From Pyricularia pennisetigena (Eukaryota > Ascomycota > Sordariomycetes > Magnaporthales > Pyriculariaceae), in contig NW_021940921.1 of assembly GCF_004337985.1 (NCBI RefSeq), positions 1,567,758 through 1,631,757 on the forward strand: a DNA stretch of 64,000 nt, read 5' to 3'. Positions 29,901-42,395 of this stretch are shown here, piece after piece. Under the pieces are notes generated by a model. That model did not search any database and was not told the DNA's origin. It saw only the letters and a program-made list of their open reading frames with translations. A program made the position numbers and the translations under genes. Numbering within the stretch: position 1 is the first letter of the stretch; every line of letters begins with the position of its first letter.

Positions 29901-32900
29901 ACTGGCCCAGTTCTACGCTTTCTGAGGTCACAAGACACTCAAAGCCCATAAGTTTGAATGATAGAATATGCTCGGGCTGGACCAGCAAGATACCACCAGT
30001 GGTGGCGCAGTTTCTCAGGTACCGATGTATTGTGGCCACATCGTCGACGCCCAGACGGAGATCACGTGAAAAGGGAAGCTGATGGACGACGACGTTTTGT
30101 AAACCACCTAGTCTGGCAACAAGCATCTGAAACATTTGCTTCGATTGTGGTTTCCCGACGATGACACGAATCAGGCTCTCCCTCATGGAGGCAAGGATAG
30201 CGGCCACCGCAGGTACGATTACTGACGATTTGCCCTCGCCCATGTTGAGCTGCATGGAGGCGTTCTGGTGCCCGGGAGGACTGATCATCTCCTTGGCTAT
30301 ACACATCTGGATCGCCCGGATGGTCATGTTTGTCTCGATCTCCATCAAAAGCACCAGCGGCAGCTCTAAAGGGTCCCAGTTGCTATGTCCGGGGTCGCTG
30401 AGTTCAGCGGTCAGCTCGTGCTGCCGCTCGGGGGACGCCAAAGCCAACAGTCTCTCCGCCCGCTGGACTTGGTGTATCGCCAGGCCGTATTCAACGATTG
30501 GTCCTTTCCATGCGTCCGGAAGCAGTTTCCATCGGTCGGCTGCAAGCTGAGATATGAAGAATTTGCCCGAGATTCTCGGCAGGGGCCTGGTGGCTTGAGT
30601 CGCTGGGTCACCATCGATACCGATGGAAGCCTCCAAGATGGAAAGTAACCAGTTCATGTGGCGAATAGATGTTGCTTTGTATGATTCAAGCTCTGTCTTC
30701 AGAAGCGCACAATCATTACCAGATAGACCGGCTGTCGGACCGGCAAACCTGGATTCCAGGGCCTGAATGCTTCCCTTCAAATCTGTTGCATAGCGTCTTT
30801 GAAAGTCTGACACGGCTTGTGACTCGAGTCTCTTCACAAGCTCCCAAATGCGGAAATTTCCTCCAGGCAAGTGGGCTTTGTTTGACGCTGTCTTTATCGT
30901 CTCAGCCATATCTAAGACGTGACGAGATCGAAACGGAGCGGTTAGGGGCTGATTCTGGGAAAAAACCTGGGAAACTGAGATGAAACCTCCCCTAGTCGTG
31001 TAGACCTCCCAGACCCCATCATAGTTGTGAGGGACGACTGCGCTACTCGGCCTCGCGATGTTGGCGAAAGTGACAACTCGCTGACTGGCCGTGAGTTTGG
31101 CTACGGCACCCAAATATCTGAAGAAAAGAAGGTTGTCGTACCATGTGTGGAACTGCTTCGCAATTATTGTTCCAGCAGACCGAATGTCGATATATTTGGT
31201 TACGCTTTCGTCCAGTAAATGTGGGGCGATGGCCGGCTGCCGGCACGGCCACTGCCCCCGCAAGTTTCTGATAAAGTCTTCCACGACTTCGCTTTGACGC
31301 TCCTCGAACCTGTCTCGGCGCCGCTCATCGTACTCCTCTTTCGTCTCATCAAGATTGCGTGGGGTATCCAACTCTGAAAGACGGCCGAAGGCCCGGAGGA
31401 AATCGCGAATTATGGCTCTGGAAACATTTTCGTCGAACTGATAACCTTCTGCGACGTCGAACCTGTGGATAGAAGGAGGGATAATCTGCGCCATCTCAGG
31501 AACTAGAGCGAATGCTAGCAACACCTGGAGAAGCCCGTGATCTTGAATGCTGGGATTCCTAGCCTTTCTTGCCGCAAACGCCATGGCAGAAAGCCATGAC
31601 ATGAGCTGGAATCGGGTAAATTCAGAGCGTTGACAGCTCAGTACCTTGTGCATCCAGCACCAATGCTGCGCAAAGGCCGCGGGCAGATCTCGTAGCCAGG
31701 CAGCATCAAATTCTAAATGAGATGAAGGCCGCGCTTGATTTGGCCCCCAGACTGGGCCAAATTTCTTAAAGAGATTCCATAGCCGCATATGCAGCTCACT
31801 CCCGGGCTCTCTCGCAAGAACTGCCTCGCCCGAGTATATGGCCGATGACATGGCAAAGCAATCGTATTCTCCAGGTTCGAACCGAGCCCGGTCTCTGCTG
31901 GCGTAGGTCCTGTCGTGCTGAGTGGTGAAATTCTCGGCACCAAAGCCAGAAACTCGTACCCAGGCGGTGTTTACCATGTCTCGCAACAGCAGGCTCGAGT
32001 CCAGATCTTGCGCCTCTTTTAGGCGCTTCACCGAGTCGCGCATGCGCTCCTTCGTCCTGCTGCTCGTGCAGAAAATGCTCTGCACTTCCGCATGCTCCAA
32101 AATCCCCATCACCTCGACGTGATAGTGGCTAGGCTGGGACAGGAAGCTCAACCCTGGAAGCCACGTCACCTCCTGCATGACGCAGAGGTCTCTGGGGTAG
32201 AACTGCCTCGAAGGTGTCAGGCGGCTTATCTTGCCGAGCAGTTGCACGTCCTCCTCGGAAAGATTTGACGACATGGACTTTACGGCAGATGATTGGAGGA
32301 TTGACAAGGCCTGCTCTGTGCCCGTGCAGCTGGTTAGGGGATCTGGGATGGTGAATGATGTGATGCCGTGGAGGTAAGCAATTTTTAGCTTGCTCCGGAG
32401 ACTTCCGTTGTCTTGCAGTCGGCCGAGTAGCATGTCAATATCGTAGAAGTGAGTCCGAGAGGCAGAGCCCTTTGCTATGTCGACAATAACGTGATGGTCG
32501 CTCTCTCGCCATGCCACATGTCCGTCCGGGATGATTACAGCCCGCTTTTCTCTTGATTTGCTGGTAAGCAGGAGCTTGCTGGCTAGCCCACCAAGAGTGC
32601 CCAAAGACTGATCCGAGTCCACTTGCATGCCTCGAAACTGGACAGACTGCATTCCTGTTGATCCGGGAGCAAGACGGAATCCGAGGTCAAGTCTAGGGAG
32701 TTCGATTTTGAGCGTTCCAGTGCTCTCCTCGAGCATCAGGTGCATGTACTCAATGTCTTCAATTGCCTGCAGACATGCGCCCACAGCTTCTGCTGTTGAG
32801 CTCAGCGGTGAAAGCAGCTGATAGTTGAAAGTCTGTAACCTCCATTCGTCACCGTCAAATGGTGCCAAGGTCCAACCTGTGCCAAGGCCTAGAGATTCCC

Positions 32901-35900
32901 ACGGGCTAGACTTTGGGCAGAACTCAATCGACTTCCTCACATCATTATACCAGTGAGACTGTCCGGTAACAAAAGATTCAGGTAACTTATTTCTGAATAC
33001 CCTAGCCGGCACCAGATGATATATAGAGGCGTCCGGTCCTGCATTGAGCCTCTTGGCCGAAATGATCAAGTCTTCATCTTCAGATCCAATTCCGGATGAT
33101 TGAAGGCCAAGGTTCAAAACATAACCAGATACAGCCTTCTTCACCGAAAACCGCATTCCCGGAACGTTTGATGGCATAACGTCCAAGATCTGGTTGCCAA
33201 AGAGCGACCGGTAAGTGGGATGGCTTTCCCAGTCGCTGGGAAGACGCGACAGCGGAGACCCGTTCACGAGCAGCTCCGCGGTCAGCAAGTTGAAATGGAC
33301 GGCCAGCGAACGGCCGCAAACCGACTCGGTCGACGTCTCGAGCCAGTAATATGCAGTATCGGATACTGGATTCCACCCAGTGCCGCCGCTGTATGCCGGC
33401 CAGGCCGAGCGTATGGCCCTGTCGAGCGCGCTGCTCTTTCCAGAAACGGTCAATCGGGAAAGGATCCTGTGAGCCCGATGGCAAAGCCTCTTCCATCGAA
33501 GATCCGATGGTGAGTTAGTTTTGTCATGGTCAAGGCACTCCTGGACAGCTGTGCAGGACTGTAGCAAAATTGATGCGCTCTCTTCGTCTGTCAACAGGCG
33601 CCCAAAGTAGGGCTCCTCGACGTCAAATGTCGCGGTGCATATCAGAGCAATCTCGGCCGACCTGGCTTTGAGTTCCATCTCAGGTTTCCCGGAATTCACC
33701 GAGCATGTTTCTTTAGCGCGTACTTTTGCCAGCCAGTCAAACGCGGTCTGGCGAGCCTCGGCAAGAAATTCGAAGCAGGAGTCCTGGACCTGCGCGTCGC
33801 TAGAGAGCGAAAGAATTCGAGTGGCCGCGGATATAAAGACGGCCAGGGCCGGTGCCGATTCCCAGTTTTGCTTTATACGACTTGTGGCTAGCCGCAGCTG
33901 GACCACAAACTCGGCACAGAATTTTGCATTACCAAGGATCGAGTGGCTCTGCCGCAGCGTTGTCTTTTTATGATCGGGCGGACCAGCCTGGTACATCGCC
34001 TGGAGCACCGTGCAGCCCGTCTCTGCCCTCCGGAAGCTGACGCTGGGCATCGCCAACTGCAGAAGTATATTTTGCCATTGAATCTTGTTGCCTGCGACGA
34101 TGGAACAGAGACCCTTGTACTCCTCTATTGACAGGTGAGGGGGACACTCGGCTTGGTTCGCGATGGCAGCGTTCGGAACAGGCCCGGCAGGGCACATGCT
34201 GGGCCGGAACAGGTACTTCTCAAGCACCTTGGATTCCGGTGGGAGCTTGAATGTGCACAGCTGTGGCAAGTCTTGTGTGACTTGTATTCTGGTGACGTAC
34301 TCCGAGCAGCTCTGATCAAAGTAATGATACTCCAGGCCGTTGTTAACGCAGACGTCGTCAACTTCGAGATTCAGCACAGGCTTCGTTACTCGGTGTGTTC
34401 TCGCGCTGGGCTTGGTCGACGACTCTAGACCGATGCGTTGATCGGCACAAGACGGTGCCCGAAACTCGGACAGGGCCGGGTACGTGCCGAGGCTTTGCTC
34501 CTGTCGTCCAATGCTGACTGTCCCATACTGGCATTTCAGCACGTCGAGGAGGATAAAAGTGGTAATGTCCCGCCATTCTGAAAAAGGAACGGGAACACAG
34601 AGTTCGAATACAGTTGCTTGAGCCTTCATTTTCCTCCGCGGCAGAGGCCACTCGTGAATGCTGATATTCAAAGCCTTCATTTGCCTCTGGTACGAGCATC
34701 TGGAACAGCTGCGCGAATGGGTTGTGTACGGCCGACCGTTTTTGTTCAACAGCTCGACATATCGACAGCTTTCTGACTCGAAAAGGTTGTGAAGGCGCCG
34801 ATACTCTGCCTGAACTTTGGAAAGCTCGGCGATCTTCGCTGTGCGCTGCTTTGCAGCCTTGGACTCTATCTCGACCAGCATATTCTGGTGATGGGTCGAT
34901 TGGCTGTAGAAGCGTACGGCAAAGGACTGGGGGTCACCAAACGAGCTGAGAATACAAGGAAGCAACTGGTCGGCTGCCCTACACCGTCTTTCGAGGTATT
35001 TTTCTACTCTGTTCAGTCTGGCCATTTGCTCACGGAAGGGCAGCAGGAAGGATTCGAACAGTCCTGCAGGAATGCAAGGGTCATACTGCTCCAGCAGTGG
35101 GATCTGACCTGTTGCTATTTTGTCGCAAGCAACCCAGAGTTCAATCAGGACCAATACCATGATTGACCTTCCTTCGGAGTTTGTCTTGTAAACCGATGTA
35201 GCGATTCTCTCATAGATTGTGATCAGGTCAGAGAGTTCGGAACACGCCTTTTCACTTATCATGGCCTGGCTTAACCAGTCATACAGGTGGTCAGAAACCC
35301 ATGCTTCGACCTCTGCAAGACGGAAGGCCGTATAGCCATGAATATCGAAAGTCGACCATCCAGAGAGATCAGTCAATGAGCCTTTGCTGAAAGTTGACAT
35401 GTACGCGGGCGGGCAGAAAGAAGCTTTATCCAGGCTCATAGTCCGGTCTGATATGGACTTAATAAATTCGTCAAGGTTCTTCAACCTATAAACCGTGTCA
35501 TTGACAAAATTGACCGACTCAAGGTGACGTAGCTTATTGTCGGGGCTTTCGTTTGCAACAAAAGGACGCTGACGGCTGATCAACTCTCGAGCGGCGTCAG
35601 TCATTGCCTTGTCTGCGAATGAAATTACTTGTTCTTCCACTTCACCCTGGAAAGCAGCAAGTAGTTTATGTTTACGTCGAGCAACCTTGAAACTCATGAT
35701 CTCGATCATGTCGCTAGACAGGTCTTGGTGAAAAAGACCGTCCATGAGCAACGAGGCAGTGAAAAATAGCATCAAAGACTTGTAGAGGCATCTAGCCTGG
35801 GATGTCGACGCTGCTTCGTGGCCAAGAAGGAGCTGTAGGGAGACCCGGAGAAGCAGCCACACTGGCGATCGGCGCCAGGGCATGAAACTCTTGTGCCACA

Positions 35901-36637
35901 TGATTTCGTCACGTGTGTTCTTCCAGACTCCTTGCGTGATGTCATCAACATGCTTGGTGACAGGCCCCAAAAAGGCAGTCATGAATTCGGTTACGTACAC
36001 CGGGTCGACGGTGTCACGTGTCTCCTCGTGTAGTTGTCCGGCCTTTTTGACCAGAGGACAAGTGTCGGGGCAGCTCTGGTGGCAAAGCTTGTGCAGAACC
36101 TCTGCAAAAGATTTCTGGAACTCCCGGTCACGAAACGCTCCCAGCTCAATGGCCATGGCAGGCCCCGGAAAGTAACGGCGAAGCCTACCAGGCGATTTCA
36201 TGACAGCCGAGTTGAGTGGTGACAGCTCGAAGGACTCGACGTATACCGAGTCTTGATGTCTGCCGATTAGAACACCGGCGTTTTGAGAAACGACGTTGAT
36301 ACAGACTGCTTCTCCAGAGACTGCAGTGTCTCAGTTCTAGCGTTGGAATGGACCTTCAAGCGACAATACAGAACCTGAGCTGCGTACCCTTTTCACCGAT
36401 CTCGTCGAGGACCTGCTCGAGCTTATCGCAGTGTATATAACCATGCTCGTTCTGGGCTTGGGTCATGCGTCGAATCATTGAAGCAGCAGATTGCATCAAC
36501 GCACGATTGCCAAGTGTAACGTAGGTCACAAACTTCTCGATGCACGCCATGATATTCGACTGCAGTGCCTTGCTGTGGCTGGCTTCCCAATCATCTCCTT
36601 CAGGGAGCTTGGGGGGCAGGAAAACATGGTTCACCAT
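26906..36637 (-). CDS. Giant DUF6606/DUF3638/DUF3645 protein
   Basis: About 3,200 codons. Exon 1 from ATG 36637 begins MVNHVFLPPKLP, the usual start of DUF6606. Intron 36330-36387. Exon 2 (36329-28344) holds most of the protein, including MNMGEGKSSVIVPAVAA near residue 2,090 (Walker-A-like, DUF3638) and VFLDEAHTRGTDLKLP near 2,690 (DEAH, DUF3645). Intron 28278-28343. Exon 3 starts ACMRMRQLGKGQSILF and ends at the stop 26906-26908. Some databases file this family with OTU-type ubiquitin thioesterases, but the motifs point to a nucleotide-binding helicase-like machine; function unproven. Near 27190 the frame shifts by one base (GQLY to DSFVEYTAVCDMLGL) at TATTTGAC, where one more T would restore it. 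Confidence 0.85.
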
Positions 36638-37127
36638 GTAGGTAAAAGCCGTATTTGTGACTAACATAATGAAAAAATATCGCAGTGTGAAAGCTTGAAA
36701 ATACTTCGGGGTTGAAAGGTAGCAGAAGTAGTAGCAGTACAAGTCTATTGACTGCCAGACGAAACTAGATTGACTACCGAAGCTTGGCAGCTTAGCATGA
36801 CTTCCGTCAACTTTTATAGACAGTTGAATAGTTGATTAGCACATGTTTAGCAAACCCTCCGGTCATTCCTGGAAAAACCCCATAAGGGACACCAAGAAAA
36901 TGTCTCTACTTGATATGCAGAAGATCAGCCTAAATTCAACAAGCACACAAATGAGATGGAAACTTTTTTTTGTTGAGAAAACCCAAATTTCGTGCATGTG
37001 CTGCTAGGAGGTTATACTTTCGTTTCTGTACAAAAGACGAGGGCGGAAACCGGCGCTTGTATGGAAGCTATCCTAGATATGATTTGCATCTAATTTCGTT
37101 GGGGCTTATATGCCAGGCAAAACTATC
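36638..37127. other. No recognisable gene
   Basis: Presumed promoter and 5' leader of the giant gene, then AT-rich sequence up to a pogo-element end. Confidence 0.45.
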
Positions 37128-37522
37128 ACGTGGATGTACATTACCCAGCGCAGGACAATAGCCCGCGCACTTTTCCGGTGAAACCAACTCTGAGGTTTAT
37201 CAGTACCCTGGCAACTTTTAGTTATATCCAGCTTCATCCTTCTTTTTCAACGCGTAGCTTTTTCACAATAAACAATAGGATTATCAAACCTGAAAGCGCA
37301 AATTGTTGAATTACAAAACTGGCTAACAAATCCAAGTTGACGTCGATAAGCTTCTTTCAACGGCCCAAAAACGGATAAATCCAATGGTTGAAGAACATGC
37401 GACGAATGAGGAGGTAAATATAGAAGTTGAATGTTGTTCTGAAGGCAAAGAAGCATAAACTCGTCCGTAACGTGTGATCCATGGCCGTCAAGGATTAGTA
37501 ACTGCTTTTCAGGGGCGTTGGG
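37128..37522 (-). pseudogene. Older pogo-like element: 3' end with transposase remnant
   Basis: Minus-strand translation of ~37247-37509 gives the transposase core LILDGHGSHVTDEF, LPPHSSHVLQPLDLSVFG, similar to but distinct from the complete neighbour. At 37128 the plus strand has ACGTGGATGTACA followed by GCGCAGGACA and CGCGCACTTTTCC. This is the terminal-repeat pattern of the complete element, here serving as the 3' end of the older minus-strand copy. Its N-terminal half is lost, and the complete element begins three bases after 37522. Confidence 0.8.
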
Positions 37523-37524
37523 TA

Positions 37525-37583
37525 ACGTGGATGTACATCATGTCGCGCAGGACACCGAGTCGCGCACTTTTCCTGCACCACAC
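37525..37583 (+). repeat. Left terminal inverted repeat
   Basis: ACGTGGATGTACA followed by CGCGCAGGACA and GCGCACTTTTCC. The reverse complement of 39328-39386 shows the same blocks in the same order. Confidence 0.8.
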
Positions 37584-37623
37584 TTCTTCCAACTTCAACA
37601 CGCGTTTTTAACGGCAACACAAA

Positions 37624-39294
37624 ATGTCATCGCGCACAAAAGAGTCGCAAATACTTTTAGCTATCCAAGCTATTCAAACGTCTCAAAAGTTTAGCCGCAG
37701 AGCCGCTGCTAAAATTTATAATATACCCGAAACGACCCTCCGTGATAGGATGAACGGTCGCGTTCCTTTGGCCGACCGTCGGCCAGGTAATCAACTTTTA
37801 ACGCAAAGCGAAGAGGAGGTGATTGTCCGATATATATTGGACCTGGATTCCCGAGGGTTTCCGCCCCAGATTGCTGACCTGGCCGCAATGGCCGACCATA
37901 TCCTCGTTGCGCGGAATGCGCGACCAGTCGGGACTCGCTGGGCAAATCGTTTCATCCAGCGACGCACAGAATTAAAGACGCGTTTTTCTCGCGCTTACGA
38001 CTTCCAAAGGGCTCTTTGCGAAAATCCTGACGCGTTAAACGCGTGGTTTCAATTGGTGGCCAACATGAAGAACAAATACGGCATTCAAGACTGCGACATC
38101 TACAACTTCGACGAAACCGGCTTTATGATGGGCCAAATCTGCGGACATATGGTCGTGACTGGGTCCGAAAGACGCGGAAGAAGCAAGAAAATACAGCCTG
38201 GCAATCGAGAATGGGCGACTGCAATTTGCTGCATCAGTGGCGACGGCTACGATGTGCCTCCATATCTCATCGTTAAAGGCGTCCACCATCTCGCGAACTG
38301 GTATACAGAAGGTGGTCTTCCCGCATCTTGGCGTATAAAAACTACCCCTAATGGATGGACAGATAACGAAACAGGCCTCGACTGGCTTCAGCATTTCGAC
38401 AAACATACAAAGTCGCGGACAAAAGGCGCATATCGGATGTTAGTGCTCGACGGGCACGGCAGTCATCAATCACCCGAATTTGAGGGCTATTGCAAAAATA
38501 ACAACATAATTCCAATTTGCCTGCCTGCTCATTCATCTCACCTAACCCAGCCACTTGACGTCGGAGTGTTCGGTGTCCTGAAGCGGGCGTACGGACAAGA
38601 AATCAACAACTTCATCCGGGCCCACATTAACAACATCAGTAAGGTCGAGTTCTTGTTGGCTTTTGTAGCGGCGTACGAAGTTTCTATGACAAAAGACAAT
38701 ATGGCTGGGGGTTTTAGGGGAGCTGGACTTATCCCTTATAACCCGGAAGCCGTGATTTCCAAACTGTATATCAAAATACGGACGCCTTCACCCAAAGAGC
38801 CTACTTTTCCCACCACCGAATCTTGGGTCTCTCAGACGCCGCACAACCCGACAGAAGCTATTTGTCAATCAACGCTTGTTAAAACTCGAATTAGCCGTCA
38901 CCAAAATAGCTCTCCTTCACCGATTTTTGAGGCAGTGAAGCAATTGGCGAAAGGATTAGAATCAATTGCTCATCGGACCACGCTTCTTGAAGCAGAGAAC
39001 CGCAGCCTTCGGAAGGCCAATGAGGCGCTTAGCAAACGACGAAGGGCCAAAAAGACACGTATTCGTAAAGCAGGGTCATGCACCGTACATGAGGTTCAAG
39101 TTTCGTTGCAATTAACAAGCGCAAATAATCCAATAATGGATGACGAAGGTGAAAATGGGGAGGGAAATAATGCGCGATTGGCGACTAACCGGCGCTGTGG
39201 CAATTGTGGCAGTATAGGACATAATGCACGCACCTGTCAGGAAGATGCAGAAATGTCTGATGTACATATTTCCGACTGCATTGAGGTAAAATAA
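37624..39294 (+). CDS. Pogo-like DDE transposase
   Basis: 556 residues that cut and paste the element. N-terminal psq HTH (FSRRAAAKIYNIPETTLRDR, ~24-43), CENPB-type HTH (~60-130), DDE_1 core with IYNFDETGF (~160), VLDGHGSHQSPEF (~277) and SSHLTQPLDVGVFG (~305) giving the three acidic residues. A coiled coil lies at ~430-480, and a CCHC zinc knuckle CGNCGSIGHNARTC near 530-545. The ATG lies 99 bp inside the left end. No stops or frameshifts, so the element is probably autonomous. Confidence 0.95.
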   Translation: MSSRTKESQILLAIQAIQTSQKFSRRAAAKIYNIPETTLRDRMNGRVPLADRRPGNQLLTQSEEEVIVRYILDLDSRGFPPQIADLAAMADHILVARNARPVGTRWANRFIQRRTELKTRFSRAYDFQRALCENPDALNAWFQLVANMKNKYGIQDCDIYNFDETGFMMGQICGHMVVTGSERRGRSKKIQPGNREWATAICCISGDGYDVPPYLIVKGVHHLANWYTEGGLPASWRIKTTPNGWTDNETGLDWLQHFDKHTKSRTKGAYRMLVLDGHGSHQSPEFEGYCKNNNIIPICLPAHSSHLTQPLDVGVFGVLKRAYGQEINNFIRAHINNISKVEFLLAFVAAYEVSMTKDNMAGGFRGAGLIPYNPEAVISKLYIKIRTPSPKEPTFPTTESWVSQTPHNPTEAICQSTLVKTRISRHQNSSPSPIFEAVKQLAKGLESIAHRTTLLEAENRSLRKANEALSKRRRAKKTRIRKAGSCTVHEVQVSLQLTSANNPIMDDEGENGEGNNARLATNRRCGNCGSIGHNARTCQEDAEMSDVHISDCIEVK

Positions 39295-39327
39295 GCAATG
39301 CAGATGTTGCAATTGGAGTTAGGAATG

Positions 39328-39386
39328 GTGTGGTATAGGAAAAGTGGCCAGGGTACTGTCCTGGCCAGGGTACTGTACATCCACGT
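39328..39386 (-). repeat. Right terminal inverted repeat
   Basis: It carries two direct copies of GGCCAGGGTACTGT just inside the outer 13-bp repeat. These are not present at the left end. Confidence 0.8.
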
Positions 39387-39524
39387 TATGATTTGTTCAC
39401 ATGGACCCACTAACTGGTTGCCGCAACAACCCGAGCCACTCATAATAAACCATCATCGGTTCCGTCGTTCCACCGCATTCAACATTCCGACGCATCAATC
39501 GCCACATTCTCAACTTGTGCAACC

Positions 39525-41033
39525 ATGTCATTTGTAACCGACCCGTCTCAAATTTGCTTGTGGTGTCGCGTGAGTTCATGGATCGACTCTACCGCACCTC
39601 AAGAATCGAAGGAGCAAATTAGGCACGACGAACTCAACAAATACAATAACCACAAAATCACTATGCCTGTAACACCGCCCTCCACGTCTCCATCGAAACG
39701 AAGGCGTCTCATGCCTTCCGACAACTTTGACATGCCTGACGATTCTGAGTCAACCACTCTTCGCACTGCCAACTCAATTGGCAGCGACATCACAGCCGAA
39801 GCGATTGACGACCCGACACCACGAGCACATAGAGGTGGCATCCCGCCATGCCATACCTTGCCTTCGTCGCTTGCCTTTCGCCCAAGTGCAAGTCATTCCC
39901 AAAGCTCGGGGTCGATAGTCTCCGGTTCCAGTGCATCTGGTTCCGGTCTGACCCCCAGGCGACGCTCTGTGAGCCCGGTTAAGAAGACAAACGACCTACG
40001 GAAGTTAGCCATACCCACAACACTCACTCCGCTTACAGCACCAAAAAAACAACTCCCTCCTAGTATGCTCACCATCTATAAGCGTATCGAGGACATTATG
40101 CATTATGGAGACCCATTTGCGCCGGTGGAGGTCAAATCAGCCATCAACGATATCATGCAAGCCACCGGAGAAAGAGAATGGCCCACTGGCTGGTTTGAGC
40201 AGCAAGCCGATACTGGTGGCGCGGTTGCGGAGCGGGAGCTGGAGAGAATTCTTGAAATCCAAACTCTAGCAGCAGAGCGCTCGAGCGAGAAGGCATCTGA
40301 AGCGACATGGAACCTGGAGGTTCACGGTCCGTTGCTCAAAATGGCAATGACCGCAATCCGTGGTGTTTCTCGTCACTTGATCACAACAGCAAGAATTGAG
40401 CCCAAATGGCTTCCGATCACACGCATCTCGCCAGGACCCTCAGTTTCAGCTTCATAATCCGGGTCGATCAGGTGTTCTGGCAATACTGTCGGGGGAAAGA
40501 TGGTAGATTTTGCCCTGACTTCGGATACTACTTCTACTCCTCTGGCAGTAATTAAAGAGCATATCTATGCCAGCGACTTTCCGGTAGATTTATCTATTAA
40601 CCAAACCACATACAACCCGCTGACTCTGCGGCCTATTGGTGTAAGCGTCGAGACCAAGGCTTCTGCTGCGGGAGCCGAACAAGGCCGCATTCAACTTGCT
40701 TTATGGACCATTGCATGGTACAAGAGAGTCCAGGCATGGGTGGATAGCTGCGCCGATGATATTTGTCTTCCTGACGCCATGCCAGTTATCTTGGTTACTG
40801 AGCATGCATGGAACTTGGCGTTCATCTGCAATAGGGGTGGCGAGGCATTTGAACTGGTATATGAAATCTCGATTGGGAGCACTTCGAAGCTGCGTGATTT
40901 ATACAAACTTCTGGCTGTATTGCGCATTTTGGGTCACTGGATAGATACTGATCTCAGACAATGGTTCGAGCGGTTGTTCGAGTATGTAGATAGGCGCGCA
41001 GGTCTGTCCAGACGGTGGCTCCAAGAAGTTTAA
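39525..41033 (+). CDS. PD-(D/E)XK_12-like nuclease-family protein 1
   Basis: Fungal PD-(D/E)XK nuclease-like protein. The N-terminal part (39525-40442) is Ser/Pro-rich with SPSKRRRL and a middle domain (TIYKRIEDIMHYGDP, TTARIEPKWLP). The C-terminal part (from 40500) has KMVDFAL, PIGVSVETKAS (catalytic-type E-x-K), IQLALWTIAWYKR and SIGSTSKLRDLYKLLAVLRIL. The parts share a frame but a TAA at 40455 intervenes. A 57-bp in-phase intron 40443-40499 with a weak donor (GTTTCA) and acceptor AAAG would remove it; otherwise this is a nonsense mutation. The start is uncertain (39525 or 39663). The gene begins 138 bp right of the pogo element. Confidence 0.7.
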
Positions 41034-42071
41034 GATTGCACCCGCAGCCAACCCCAAACTCGTTCCTTGATCGACCTGTTATACATCCCAATTACTTTGG
41101 AACAAGAAACGCTTTATAAAATGAGACGCGGACGCTCACGAGGCAAATTTCTGCCTCGCCCACCACTTTTCCTGCCGATGGGCTCAGGTTGCATGGGCCT
41201 CCTTGCCTGTCCGGATTTGTTTCTGCCTGGCTTGTGAATGTAGTTTTTCCTGCGTTAGCAAAGGTTTAACCAGTTTGCATTAAAAGAAGATAACCGCACT
41301 TATGCGGCGAATTGTATTCTGTTGGAAAGATCGTCAGCGCCAATGTAAGTGCATGATTTAGAAGGCAGGGGTGTCTACAAGCAGATCTGTTGGTTATGTG
41401 GGCGTGCCGCTTTTTACAATAACAAATATCCTTCCAGCAAGTAAGTGGCGATTGGTGGATGATATTTGGCTCTTTCGGACCCTAATGCCACGATTGAAAT
41501 AGGCGTCGACAGCTAGCGGAATATTACATCAATTACCGGCCTCGTTGGCTTGGGTTAACTTTTGCGGTAAGTTATACCAGAGAAGCGTCACTGTAATCAA
41601 GGTTACGTTCCGTTCTGACCCCGCAACAGATTCGCAGGCTTGCCTTGTTTTCACACAGAGCTCGCCCTGAACATTAAATTTTCCGATTTATCGGAGCCGC
41701 CAGAAATCGTTTGCAAGCCTCAGAATTCCGGAGACAACTTATGTTAAACATATTATCTAGCAGTGGAGACAGAAGACTAAAAATTGTTACTAACGGTAGA
41801 CGCGTGACATCGGCCCACTGCATTCCTTCCGCCTCCATCTTTCGCATTCCCTCGACCAGTAACCCGTGCTAGCACTTAGAGAATTTGCAACGAGTACCCT
41901 CGCCAGTACGAAGTGACACCTTGAAGGGCACATGGGATCACCCTTATCACCTAACCCTTACTCTATATCAAAGCTAAACCTTATCTTTGTCGATAAACGG
42001 CCAGTTTCCTTCTCTCATACCACATCAAATTCCGACGTACTTGCAACTTCGCGATCGACGCGACGCGCAAA
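41034..42071. other. No gene; promoter motif of small-gene copy 3 at right end
   Basis: Unassigned sequence. TTGTCGATAA at 41988-41997 and GCGACGCG just before 42072 match the upstream elements of the other two copies. Confidence 0.45.
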
Positions 42072-42150
42072 ATGCGCCGCAAAAAACCCCGCGTCGCTAA
42101 TGTCCGCGCAAGGCTTCCGCTCAAGCAAAATTAGCCGCCCAACAGGTAAG
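42072..42150 (+). pseudogene. Small basic protein, copy 3 (exon 1 only)
   Basis: ATG 42072 opens MRRKKPRVANVRARLPLKQN and then TAG where the other copies have TGG (KW). The donor CAGGTAAGTGCAC is kept, but exon 2 is not found downstream. It faces copy 2 in convergent orientation. Confidence 0.8.
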
Positions 42151-42269
42151 TGCACAAATCGACCTTGCATGGCTCAACGCTTAAGTTCAAGAGGCCATGT
42201 GAGACTGGAAGAAATGTCGTGCCGGCAGCGGAAAACATAAATCGCATAATTCACGCACGCAGGGAAGGT

Positions 42270-42395
42270 GATACTAACGTCATTGATCCATTGTTGTCGC
42301 GGCCGTCCAATCGGCCCCCTCTTCGAGCAGAAGCTTCACCACTTCGACGTGTCCTTAGCTTGATGCAGCGTTAACGACGTCCATTCAATATAGGG
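42270..42395 (-). pseudogene. Ankyrin-repeat relic
   Basis: The minus strand translates to GHVEVVKLLLEEGADWTAA, a textbook ankyrin repeat. It is preceded in another frame by LHQAK and followed by NNGSMT in a shifted frame. One repeat with at least two frame breaks; nothing else of the gene is visible. Confidence 0.65.

Larger units (their letters stand above)
37525..39386 (+). mobile_element. Complete pogo/Fot (Pot-like) DNA transposon
   Basis: 1,862 bp between TA dinucleotides (37523-37524 and 39387-39388), the expected target duplication. Perfect outer repeats ACGTGGATGTACA at both ends continue as imperfect inverted repeats of about 55-60 bp (CAGGACA, CACTTTTCC, ACCACAC). One intact transposase gene. 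Length and layout match Pot2/Pot3-type elements. Confidence 0.93.
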
